Positions 53,668 to 64,000 of a stretch of 64,000 bases of DNA are shown here, piece after piece. The notes beneath the pieces were generated by a model. The model was not told the DNA's origin. It saw only the letters and a list, made by a program, of their open reading frames with translations, and did not search any database. This DNA is from Gibbula magus (Eukaryota; Mollusca; Gastropoda; Trochida; Trochidae): the NCBI GenBank assembly GCA_936450465.1, contig OW388291.1:81171436-81235435 (forward strand), in the 5' to 3' direction. Position numbers and translations under genes: made by a program. The stretch's first letter is position 1. The number at the start of each line of letters is the position of its first letter.

Positions 53668-55090
53668 AACAGGTATCCGTTCACCTGATTGAATGCTTTC
53701 AAAATGGCTTCCGTTTAAAAACTGCGATATGATCAGCTATGTGACTTGGTTTTGAACATGTCATGTCTTAAAAGATATGCCAACAATTCAAACAGCTATA
53801 ATTTAGCCGGTTTTCAACTGAAAGACATCTTTTTATTAAGATAAAAATTTGCCAAACAATACAAAATAGAAAACCCATTTTGGAAAGATACACTAGATGC
53901 ATGGGTAAGGTACTGTAAGGGCCTTGAATGCAACAAGAATATCAATGAAATATTAATGCAACCGCTTTGGTTAAACCATTTCAGTAACCAACCTCACTTA
54001 TTGATATTTAACTGGTTTAAGAAAGGAATAGTCCACATCAAAGATATCTATAATAAACATGGTTTCCTTACATTTCCGGAACTTCAAGCAAAATTTGATA
54101 TAAAGGGCACAGTACTTGACCTAAATCGTGTTCTTCTTAGTATTCCTAAATAAAGGAAAGTTATTATAAAAAAAACTAAGCATCCAGATACTGTAAATTG
54201 TCGTTATATTTGGAGTGATTTACAGAAGCCCACTATGGGTTCAAGGCTATTTTATGATAATTTAATGTCTGAAAAATCTTTTCCCAAAGTATGTGACAAG
54301 TGGGACAGCGAGTTGAGCATCTATATTGGAAGAAAATTTTCATACAGTATAGACAATCAAATAGAGATACAAAACTCCTTGAATTTCAATATTTCAAATT
54401 CATACATAAAACAATATACACAAAACGAGAGTTGCTCAAAATTAAATTGGTTGATAACGATTTATGTCGATCATGTGGTTCAGTGAGAGAGAATATATAT
54501 CATGTATATATAGAATGTCCAACTATTAAAGTGTTTTGGAACGAATTTAACTACTTCGTTAATGGATTATTAAATGTGAGATATGAAATCTCCACTATAG
54601 ATATTTTATTTTGTTGCAGCAGTAACTGCTTACTCAATCACGTGATTTTACAAGCCAAACAGCATATATTTGTAATGAACCTAAAAGGTCTGAATCCAAG
54701 TCTTACTAATTTTAAATCAGTATTGAAAGATGTATATAAAAATGAAAAATACATCTGTGCCAAAAATATCAACATGGAGTCTTTTAATAGAAAATGGAAT
54801 GTGATAACTTAGACTGCTATACAATGAATACACCTTATTTTACTAGTATTCCCAGTTTAATGTAACTAAATGTGCATTTATGCCTTTTTATGTTTGCTGT
54901 TTTTAATACTGTGTGTCCAGTCCTTCCAGTGAATGCACCTATACCTTGTATGTATCCAAATGAAGTTAATAAAAAAATTATTTAAAAAAAAACCGCCAAA
55001 CAGCTATCCGTTCGCCTGTTTGAATGTTTTCGAAATGGCTTCCGTTTAAAAACTGCGATATGATCAGCTATGTGACTTTGTTTTGTCCGG
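53668..55090. repeat. ~85-bp direct repeats flanking a LINE fragment
   Basis: About 53668-53752 and 55002-55086 share GGCTTCCGTTTAAAAACTGC and GATATGATCAGCTATGTGAC with few differences. A truncated LINE lies between them. Confidence 0.85.
53776..54990 (+). pseudogene. 5'-truncated LINE, reverse transcriptase C-terminal region
   Basis: The region encodes NPFWKDTLDAWVRYCKG, then LLIFNWFKKGIVHIKDIY, an in-frame stop at 54151, and after a frame change near 54300 LLEFQYFKFIHKTIYTKREL and LCRSCGSVRENIYHVYIECP, ending at 54812. The Cys-X2-Cys...His...Cys pattern with a following Trp is typical of the end of L1/Tx1-type reverse transcriptases. AATAAAAAAATTATTT and an A-rich tail end it. Broken by stop and frameshift; not functional. 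Confidence 0.8.
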
Positions 55091-55267
55091 ATTAAACTGG
55101 TAAAGAACATGCGCCTATATTGGGTGTATTCAGAATTGTGGCGAGGATTCTGTAGATCCAGTTTTTATCCTGATATGTATCTCTTGGAAGAGGGTCGATT
55201 TTAATCAGCCTGTTACGGTCACTGCACCTTACCCTCATCCTGTCCTTGTTTCAGAAGAAGTGCAGCC

Positions 55268-58200
55268 ATGTCCATTCTACATTCTTTGATTGGCCTTATT
55301 ATTCTGGGCTTGTGCTCAACACCAGCTGCGGCCAAAAATACCACGGTAGCACCCACAACATCAAAAGCACCACCAACAACGGAAGGGCTAACAACATCAA
55401 CAGCGTCAACAACACCAAAAGCATCAACAATGGGAGGGTCCACAACACCAACAACGGGAGGGTCAACAGCACCAACAACCGGAGGGACAACAGCATCAAT
55501 AACGGAAGGGCCAACAGCATCAACAACCGGAGGGTCAACTGCATCAACAACCGGAGGGTCAACTGCATCAACAACCGTAGAATCAACAGGGTCAACAGCA
55601 TCAACAACAGGAGGATCAACAACCGTAGTGTCAACAGGGTCAACAGCATTGACAACCGGAGGGTCAACAGCATCAACAACCGGAGGGTCAACTGCATCAA
55701 CAACCGGAGGGTCAACTGCATCAAAAGCATCAACAACGGGAGGGTCAACAGCACCAACAACGGGAGGATCAACAACACCAATGGCATCAACAACGGGAGG
55801 GACAAAGGTGCCAAGTACGGGAGGGTCAACAACATCAACAGCGCCAACAACGGGCGGGTCAACAACATCAGGAACACCAACAACAACGGCTGCAACACAG
55901 ATGGGAAAAATATTTATCAATGAATTTACCTTTACTGGACTCTTTTCGGCTGGAAATCAATTCTTTGTTGAATTGAGTAAGTATGAGTTTAACATAACAT
56001 TGTTACATTTGGGATAACGGTACCTTCAATAGTATAAATTCTTGCACTTTTTTGGGCTGAGTCCCTTGCGGGATTCAAACCCACACCCTGCACTAACCAA
56101 CAGCTTATCACAAAACCATGGGGCCTTGAAAGTACAAGTACAAGAATTTGTACTATTGAAGGTAGTGTTATTACAAATGTAACAATGTTATATTTGTTCA
56201 CTATATATCTAAAAGACATGTATTTCTAATTTTTAACTAGGATTGACGCATCAATACTTAGGTCTTCCAAGACTTCTGCTTGACCTTGAACTCCATGTTA
56301 GACTCTAGGTTATTCATCGGCTTCTCTGCTTTATATTGAGCTATTAAACATGTCTCTATCTTCAATAGTTGTTTTACAAAAATTCTCCAAAGACAATGAC
56401 CCTCTGAAAATGGAACAATTGCTTATTAATGGACCCCAACATGATCTTTCTCATGATTAAGACAACATGGTTAACATTTTCATACTAAGGTGTAACATAG
56501 AACATGTTGTGCTTTAATTTCCACTGAAGTAGATGTAATCTTCATTAGATTGCACGCATGATAAATGCGTTATGCTCTACTAAATATTCAAGTTAATACT
56601 CTAAAATTGGACCCTTTGGACCCTTACACAACATTTGCGATATTTGAATCTTAACTATCAACTTTTTGATAAAAGAGTTCAACTTAAAAGTTGTTGTTCT
56701 TTGAATTGTGCAAACGTAGGTGCAAACAAAATTTCAATATCGAATTAGTTAAGCAGTTATGATACTTTGAAATTCGCTGAAAATGGCGATTTTTGAAAAA
56801 TGACAATCTTCTATGGCTTGTCACACGTAAACTATGACATATACATGCTTGAAAGTTGTTGTCCTTAATAAAATTATATCTCTCCTTCAAAATGAGCTAT
56901 TAAACTTGTTATACCCCCGCTACGAAGTAAGTGGGGGTATATATCGGTCATTCCGTCTGTCCTCAAAAGTTCTCAAAATCACAAAATTTCATACATTTTG
57001 ACAAATGCGATACTTGTGGCCTAACTATCGATTTTTACATGATATATATCTGTTAAAGAAGTGTTTAGTAACATATCAGGATCAGATTGCAATAGAGATC
57101 TTTGATATATTCACGTTTCTGACAGAGTAATGCCCCTTTAAACATGATGCCGAAATTCAGTCCTCTAAAAATGACCATGTTCAATGACGAATTATTAAAA
57201 TTCTAGGATGAAATTAAAAAATCAACTTCTACAACCCTCTGAAGAATTCATTTATCTTCAAAATAAGCTATCTTATGAAGCTATACTCATAAAATTGAAG
57301 GAGGGGTAGGTTTTCTTAGACGTCTAAGAAAACCGCGTACCCTCAAAACCGTGAAATTTTAAGTTTTTTTCAAAATAGCAAAAAATCTATTGTTCCGGCA
57401 GAAAAAAGTCCATCCACCTTTTCGATGGGGAATGTTGTTGCGCACATTCTGATAAAAGTTTTGTGAAAATATCTTGAATAGTTTCCGAGCTATTACGGTT
57501 TTAAGTTTTGACTTCAAGGGGAGATAACTCAAGAAAGAAGTCCAAAATAAAAAAAGTGGCTTGACTGTTTCCAGAGCTAGTCAGAGGCTATCATCCCTGA
57601 AAATTTCATGTCAATGGGCCCAGCGGTTACTTCAGAAAAGTGCGAACAAGAAAAGTACAAATAATAATAATGAAGAACATGTATAATAACAATACGTCTT
57701 CATGACTTTTGTCTTGAAGACCTAATTAACTATCAATGTTATGGCACCTATACCTTTTTTACGGCCTACACCATATTAATCGCCAACTGGGCCAATACGG
57801 GAAAACTGGGCCAGTACAGGAAAAACAGGGCCAATACAAGACAAACTGGGCCAAAATGAGTCTGAGCATGAGTATTTATGTGTATCAAACAAGCAGAGTA
57901 GTGACTTCAGGGAATTTTTGGAAGATGGGTAGGAGAAGCATATTTCAAACTGTTATACAGTAATGCTATTTTGATTGAAAAGTGGTCCCTTGACTTGTAC
58001 TACAGATGAACAATGATTGCCAATGGCTTTATTTTGATGTTCCGGATGTTCAGTGTTTCACCGCTAATGGCTGTGATACTGCCGAAGTGGCGTTAAACAA
58101 TAACTTGCTCACTCACTCACTTTATTGTCCCCTGCAGCTGTGAAGCGGGGGATATCGTATTCAGCTCCGTACGTCCATCTGTCCCATTTCTTGTTAGCAC

Positions 58201-61200
58201 GATATCTCATGAACCAGTGGTCCTAGAGACTTAAAACTTGGTACCAGTCTGCATTAGGGGGATACGTAGACACCAGTAGATTTGGGTGACCTTGACTTAA
58301 TTTTCAGGGTCAATACGAGACTTTGAAAATTTTGGGGATAAAATCTTGTTACCACCATATCTCAAGAACCGCTGCACCTGGAGTCTTCAAATTTGGTACC
58401 AGTCTTCATTTGGGCAATATTCAGACACCAGTCGATTTTGGTGACCTTGACCTCATTTTCAAGGTCACTACGAGACTTTGATCACTTTTTTAAATGTTCT
58501 TGGCCTGATATAATAACAATTGAATTAAACATGTAATGATCATTACTCGGTACAAGCTGAGTGTCTATCCTTTTAGCTTATTTCTTAATTGCGGCGGGGG
58601 ACATGGTCACGTTTGTGACAATTTCTTGTTCAGTGTTTATATTGTGCAAATTATAAAATTACTGAAATTATACTTCCATACAATAAAATCCCTAACTAGA
58701 ACACATGCTTTCTAACTGTCATTGAATTAATGTTTGTATTCAGGCTGCGGTAGTGATAGGTTGAGATGTATTTAAGTCAAAATTCACTCATATGAAGTTG
58801 ACTTGAAAGGACTTTCATTTGGTCATGTAGCAACAACCTGTTATGATTTAATATTGATGTTTGTGTCTTCCAGAGCGACAGGATGAGGTGACCGAGAATA
58901 TAACAGTAGTTGTGTTGGACGGTGTCAAGAATTTGTCATGTCAAGGCATCCAGCGGGTCGATTCCACATGGGAAAAACATCTCCACGTTGTGGATGTCAC
59001 ACTGGTGTGTTTAATATTCAATAGCTTGTGCATTCATTGCACATGTGGTTTCAGATGTAGAGATTTGAATTTGAATCTAGTATACCCCTGTCTCAGTTTT
59101 GCTTTGGAGTTATGCCCCTTGATTCTGAGATGAATCTGCCACTGTGACCGGTAGTGTTTTGGCCTGTCCATAACATACATACGGTGTTGGCTGCACCACT
59201 TGGGAACTAGACGGTTGATTTATTCAAAACTTGGGATGTTGGACATAGCCAAAAATCAATGTGGGTAATAACCATGGTGGCTCCAAACAATTGCCTAAGT
59301 TGCTTTTAATTGTTGCTGTTGAAAGGTCACTTCCTTCCGTGATAGAATTAATTGATTTAACTCTGATTTTGGACCAAGGCAGTCAGATACATTTTGTTTT
59401 TAGTCGTTCTAACATGAGTTGAGCCGAGATTAAAGGCACTGCCAGGCCTTTATTCTGCGTTAAAGTACTGTTTTTAACTAACATCACAGAACAATGAAAC
59501 AGTAGTGTCATGACGTCACTAGAACTGTCCCTGATCGAGGATATCCAATTCACGACAAAATTTAGTTCATATTATATTGCCTTGATGTTGGTGAAAATAT
59601 TATCAAAACAAGTGAAACAATTACAAGCTTAAGCATAAGCTTTGATTAGTTAAGGGCCAAACTGTACTTTATTGAAAAACACATGATGTTTGAGGCTACT
59701 CTGTTATAGTACACATGATTTGGTTGTATTACAGTCGGAGAAGGCGGACAGACAGTCTGTTGTGGTGGCTCTGTACGCTACAGATGCATGGGCCAATTGC
59801 TCAGATTACGACCCGAACACACCGGCTCATGTGCTGGATGTGATGGTTCTAAGCAAGTCACCAGATGCTGTCAACATTACGACCGTCACAGAGAGGTTCA
59901 AGATTGTCACAAAATTCAAAGTTCTTGTCGCTGATGAGAGGTAGATTTCATTTTGTGCCTAATTAATTATAATTGCTTCCTGTCCTCTGTGCTCTTTTAA
60001 ATTATTTTTATCCCCCGCCACAACGAAGTTGGCGGGGGATATAGAAATGAGCTCCGTCCGTCCGTCCGTCTGTCCGTCTGTGCGTCCGGGTTTTTCCATT
60101 CCAGCCTCAAACTTCAAAACTATAAGACATATCTCAACGAAACTTGGTGTGTGGAACAATCATCATGTGTAGATGTGCCTTTTGGGGTTTTCAACTTCTT
60201 CGAGTTATTTTTTTTGACCGTTTCCATGGAAATGTAACTTAGAATTTCGTTTCCGGATCAGAACTCGAAAACTATAAGACATATCTCAAAGAAACTTGGT
60301 GTGTGGAACAATCATCATGTGTAGATGTGCCTTTTGGGGTTTTCAACTTCTTCGAGTTATTTTTTTTGACCGTTTCCATGGAAATGTAACTTAGAATTTC
60401 GTTTCTTGATCAGAACTCGAAAACTATAAGACATATCTCAACGAAACTTGGTGTGTGGAACAATCATCATGTGTGGATGTGCCTTTTGGGATTTTCAACT
60501 TCTTCGAGTTATTTTTTTTGACCGTTTCTATGGAAATGTAACTTAGAATTTCGTTTCCGGATCAGAACTCGAAAACTATAAGACATATCTCAACGAAACT
60601 TGGTGTGTGGAACAATCATCATGTGTAGATGTGCCTTTTGGGGTTTTCAACTTCTTCGAGTTATTTTTTTTGATCGTTTCCATGGAAATGTAACTTAGAA
60701 TTTCGTTTCCGGATCAGAACTCGAAAACTATAAGACATATCGCAACGAAACTTGGTGTGTGGAACAATCATGTGTAGATGTGCCTTTTTGGGTTTTCAAC
60801 TTATTCACAATTTTTTATTTGTTTAATTTTTACCATTTCCATGGATACATAACTTAATAATTTATTTCAGGAGCAGAACTCAAAAACTGCCATGGATGTA
60901 TTTTTAGCTCATCTGGCCTGAAAGGCTCGAATGGCTCATGGCATGGCACGGTGTCCGGCCTCTGTCTGTCCATCCATCCGTCCGTCCGTCTGTAAACTTT
61001 TCGCATTTTGTCTTCTTCTCCAGAACCACTTGGTCTAAGGAGCTGAAATTTTGTGTGCAAACTCCTTGGTTCATAGTCACTGTTATTCAACAACTATTCT
61101 TCAATAAATTTTCCCAAAGGCGGGGGATATGGCCGACTCTGTCTGCTTGTTAGTTTTTGATGCACAGGGTTCTGCAAGAAAATCAATATGCTTGTGAACC

Positions 61201-62083
61201 TAGTAAGAAATTGTACCATCACCATTCTTGTATTTTCAATGCATCATGGAATTTTTATGAATTTTATGGTATTTTTTATCGAGGTTTTATTTAAATATTT
61301 GAGCCCGAGTCTTGTGCTTTATCTCTTTCATGTGAGCCTGGTGTTGAGGATAATTTCATTCTTTTTTGTTTACTTTGTTACTAATTCAAATATTTTTTTT
61401 TTTGCCAGTAACCTGAAAGCTCTGAAGGGGAAATTCTCTATATCAAGATGTGGGAATATATCAATGAATGTCGGATCTTTTCTTGTTGCCACCGAAACAA
61501 GGAACGAGACAAATAACTGTTCCATGCCAGAAAACGATGCAGTGAACCTTTCCTTTAATGCAAGTTCAGGAGTTAATTGTACCTCTTTCAAGAATAAGGA
61601 CAATATAGAATTTCTCAAGACCTACATAGCCAAAGAGGTTGGAGATAAGTGTGCATGCGGCCTCTCTCCATACCTTATTTCTCTGGGTAAGGTTTTTATC
61701 ACTAGCATTTATTTCATAAATTAATTGTTGATGTGTAATTTTCTGTACAACATTTGTTCCTTTATTACCTAAATTGTTTTATATACTGTGTAGGATCCAT
61801 TACCAGTCACTGTAACAAATTATCAATGAACATATTGTTAAAAATGTCTCGGACCCCAGGAAAAGTATCTTACTATTAAATTTCTCAGGTAATTTTGATT
61901 GCACGGGGATGATGCAGAAGCTGTTTATCAAGGCGCTAACGGTGGCCCAGGGCCAACACATCAACTCGACGTTCTACTCCACACTGAAGGAGAACACATG
62001 TCTGAAAGGGGGGGACTCCTTCTGTCTCACGAAGCCCTGTCACAACTGTGGACATCTACCGCAGCCTGACAAGGGGAAGAAAG
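55268..62083 (+). CDS. Secreted mucin-like protein with cysteine-rich C-terminal region (partial, five exons seen)
   Basis: Exons: 55268-55976, 58874-59004, 59735-59940, 61409-61686 and 61889-62083, all GT/AG with matching phases, giving 506 aa so far. The last visible exon ends in phase 1, so the gene continues to the right. The N-terminus (MSILHSLIGLIILGLCSTPA) is a clear signal peptide, with likely cleavage after AAA near residue 22. Residues about 25-215 are a Thr/Ser/Gly stalk built from TTGGSTAS-like repeats, a good substrate for O-glycosylation. Exons 2-5 encode a non-repetitive domain with several N-X-S/T sites (NIT, NLS, NCS, NIS, NET, NNCS, NLS, NAS, NCT, NST) and spaced cysteines (CACG, CHNCG), so it is probably extracellular. 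I do not recognise this domain. A splice acceptor (TTGTTTCAG, about 55245-55253) just before the start suggests a 5'UTR exon upstream. Overlapping open frames on both strands of the stalk are shadows. Confidence 0.78.
55993..56240 (-). mobile_element. tRNA-derived SINE-like element with inverted ends, copy 3
   Basis: On the minus strand it carries GGGTTTGAATCCCGCAAGGG, GACTCAGCCCAAAAAAGTG and the inverted pair GGTACCTTCAATAGTA / TACTATTGAAGGTAGTGTTA. It begins about 16 bases after the exon 1 donor of the mucin-like gene (GTAAGT at 55977). Confidence 0.75.
56241..58873. other. Intron 1 of the mucin-like gene: dispersed repeats
   Basis: Contains a hairpin ATACCCCCGCTACGAAGTAA...GGGGGTAT at about 56912-56942, a perfect 26-base palindrome at 57309-57334, an ACTGGGCCAATAC-type short tandem repeat at about 57785-57860, and a hairpin-headed repeat at about 58125-58630 that starts TTGTCCCCTGCAG and ends near GCGGCGGGGGACATGG. 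No gene supported. Confidence 0.55.
59005..59734. other. Intron 2 of the mucin-like gene
   Basis: AT-rich intron; nothing recognised in it. Confidence 0.4.
60008..61153. repeat. Hairpin-headed dispersed repeat with 152-bp tandem core
   Basis: It opens with ATCCCCCGCCACAACGAAGT then TGGCGGGGGATAT (a hairpin), followed by a CCGT-rich run. A core unit containing TATAAGACATATCTCAACGA repeats with starts at 60121, 60273, 60425, 60577 and 60729, exactly 152 bases apart. A second head, TTAGCTCATCTGGCCTGAAA with CCGTCCGTCC, lies near 60904, and the end GGCGGGGGATATGGCCGACT is near 61121. It occupies intron 3 of the mucin-like gene. Confidence 0.75.
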
Positions 62084-63158
62084 GTAGGATACAAACAATC
62101 ATAGACTAAATCTGACGATAATCGGCTTGTTTGTTAACCACACACATAATGTTCACAGAGGAAACTTTGAAGGGTACATTATTTGTTCAAGGACAATGAA
62201 TCATTATATTTACCAAGACTAATTTCAGTTAATGTTTTCATATTAACTGGGAAGGTAGACATACTCAGGTGCATAATTTAGATACGATGCCTAAATTAAT
62301 TATGGTGATATGACATCAAGTTTCTCCTATGATTTAGCATTTTATATAATGTAGTAGTGTGTAGGAACCTTTCTTCTTCCAAAAGAGAACCAACTACTGG
62401 GGGTGTGAGTCTTGACATTCTTTTTCAGAAGGGATCCTCCTTGGGGTACATATAGCATAAAAATCCTTATTTTTAACTTGATGACAGATTGTAACTTAAT
62501 TTTTAAAAATAACAGTAAAAATAAGTTCAAAAAACACAAAATAAGTGTTTTCCGAACGTGTGACCACCCTGTGTAGAGCCCCATCCCAGTGCAAACCAAG
62601 GGACGTAACTCTATTCTCACCACTTATCAATCTGTCATCGAGCTGGCAAGACGTGTTTTGCAGTCGACGGTTAACTTGAGTTTTTCTTCTATTCTGAGAA
62701 AATGGACAAAGTGAAAGCTTCTGTATGTGTGGTAACCCCTTCTTATTCGTAGAGGCGAATGTTAGGTTACTTTTATAGTGGTTTTTCGCGTTGTAACTTC
62801 GTTTTTCAATTCGCACGTGCTTCGACTTCACCGAGTAATGGCGGATGGAAAACGCTCAAAATGGCGGATGCTCAAACAAAATGCAATGTGTTAGTACTTT
62901 GCTATTTTGTATTGAGATCTGGTTGTTTTGGAGGTTCTTTATCGTGCTTCGCATTGTAGGGCAGCACTTTACTGACGAGGATTTCTCCCTTTTTGAATTT
63001 ATTCATTCTCGGGGTTATCGTTTTCAGTCGGCAAGATATACTAGGTATTTCATGCTTTATTTCTTTCAGTGGCTTACTATTTATTACTTGCCTAGTGCTT
63101 AGTTATTATAGTATCGCCTCTGCGTGTTGTTTGTATGATGCACTTTTATCAAACATAA
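62084..63158. other. Sequence between mucin-like exon 5 and the gag-like ORF
   Basis: No exon of the mucin-like gene is recognised here. From about 62345 the sequence may be the 5' repeat and leader of the retroelement that follows (CCAAGGGACGTAACTCT lies at about 62597); its border cannot be fixed without a second copy. An ATG in the context AAAATGGCGGATGCT is at about 62863. Confidence 0.35.
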
Positions 63159-64000
63159 ACATTGCACTTACACTCATGCACACCCCTGTACATTCTGTGT
63201 TTGACTTTGCAGTCATTCACCGAATGTGTGGGGTGCAAGGCCCGTTTGCCCCCGGCCGACAAGCACGACCGGTGCCTGGTGTGTCTCGTCGAGGACGAAC
63301 ATGACGAACAAGCCTGTCAGTTGTGCCTCAGCTTCACCCCCCGGGCCAAGAAGGAGAGGGGGATGGACATGATTTTCTATCGCAACCTCCAGAAGGCGGG
63401 CCAAGAACTTAAGGGTTCGGTCCCCCCCTCTAAGGAAAAGAGGAAGGGTAAGAAGGGTAAAGGCAAGCAAAAGGTTAGCTCCCCTCCTGCCCCCTCTTCC
63501 TCATCGGATGAGGTGGACATGGAGGTGGGGTCGCCTGCTGCAGGGGATGTATCAAGCCCCCCAGTTCTTTTACCTCAAACACACACTACCAATGTTGCTA
63601 TTAACCCTAATCCTAACTTGGATGCTGCGGCTATCTCCGCAATCATCCAGGGGCAAATGACGGGGATGGTGGGGACGATGATGGCACAGCTCCGTAAGGA
63701 GTTGACCGTCGTCGCCCTGCCGGATCTCGATGCTCCAGGGTCGGCTGGCACTAAAAATGTCGGTAAAGACCTCGGGTCCCCTACTGAACCGGGCGCAGGC
63801 CCCGGCAAGGTAGCGGGATCCGACGTAGGCACCCGAGAGACTGCTCCGGCTCTGCCTCGTACTCAAGCTAAAAAAGTCCCTCCGACGGTGCAAGGTGCCG
63901 AGGTACCGAGCACGTCGGGGGGCACCGGTACCCCCAAAGGTAAGGGCTCCGGCGCTCCGGCGTCGGGCCCGTCGCTGCTTCGGGGACCGGCTCTGGTTCA
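63159..64000 (+). CDS. Gag-like ORF1 of a retrotransposon, probably DIRS-type (runs off the window)
   Basis: A frame open from 63159 to the window end. From 63213 it encodes FTECVGCKARLPPADKHDRC, then LVCLVEDEHDEQACQLC: three Cys-X2-Cys pairs with histidines, a pattern I associate with the first ORF of DIRS-type elements. A Lys-rich segment (KEKRKGKKGKGKQK), a Ser/Asp-rich stretch and long Pro/Gly/Ala/Ser-rich sequence follow. GC content is much higher than in flanking DNA. There is no in-frame ATG before the zinc motif; a TTTGCAG acceptor at 63206-63212 suggests either a spliced start or a non-ATG start. No reverse transcriptase or recombinase is in view, so the clade is inference. It could alternatively be another gag-like or host gene. 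Confidence 0.55.

Noticed and set aside
55219..55923. Long Val/Asp/Pro-rich and Leu-rich minus frames and an Asn/Arg-rich plus frame over the mucin stalk
   Set aside because: Shadows of the Thr/Ser repeat; only the 55268 frame has a signal peptide and continues through splice junctions with matching phases.

Overview
This is animal nuclear DNA: AT-rich, with spliced genes, symmetric and asymmetric intron phases, SINE/LINE/MITE debris and long tandem arrays. The repeat families (hairpin-headed repeats followed by runs of CCGT/GTCC, and a TTAGCTCATCTGGCC-type head) look molluscan, possibly gastropod. That taxon call is an inference from pattern memory, not from a search.

Three protein-coding genes can be assembled exon by exon with matching phases. 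(1) A minus-strand CCDC85-family gene at 1158-6018, six coding exons and about 652 aa, with a TATA box and a 5'UTR exon upstream. (2) A minus-strand LRRC74-like leucine-rich-repeat gene at 10095-25375, twelve exons and 800 aa, with an unusually long disordered N-terminal exon. (3) A plus-strand gene starting at 55268, with five exons visible and at least 506 aa. It encodes a secreted protein with a Thr/Ser-rich mucin-like stalk and a cysteine-containing, N-glycosylated C-terminal region that I do not recognise; it is incomplete in the window. A GC-rich gag-like ORF, probably the first ORF of a DIRS-type retrotransposon, runs off the right edge from about 63159.

Most of the rest is repeat. 26.3-29.8 kb is an array of about 83 copies of a 42-bp unit that appears to have expanded inside the 3' end of a minus-strand LINE. 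33.1-44.2 kb is an 11-kb satellite of about 200 copies of a 55-bp monomer, organised in a higher-order repeat of exactly 3473 bp (63 monomers). 44.8-46.9 kb is a 56/60-bp array enclosed by terminal inverted repeats, with a TTAA-flanked MITE inserted in it. Introns of the LRRC74-like gene hold a 2.36-kb TIR element with a TA target duplication, a near-perfect 170-bp palindrome, a second TTAA MITE and several minisatellites. One minisatellite repeats the exon 3 splice-donor region. Another local duplication copies the exon 10 splice donor. Three copies of a tRNA-derived SINE-like element (7.8, 49.8 and 56.0 kb) share inverted ends.

The three genes show no obvious functional link. The most unusual content is the repeat architecture: nested higher-order satellite, arrays born inside transposons, and splice-site amplification. 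I found no prokaryotic-style system, CRISPR array or defence locus.
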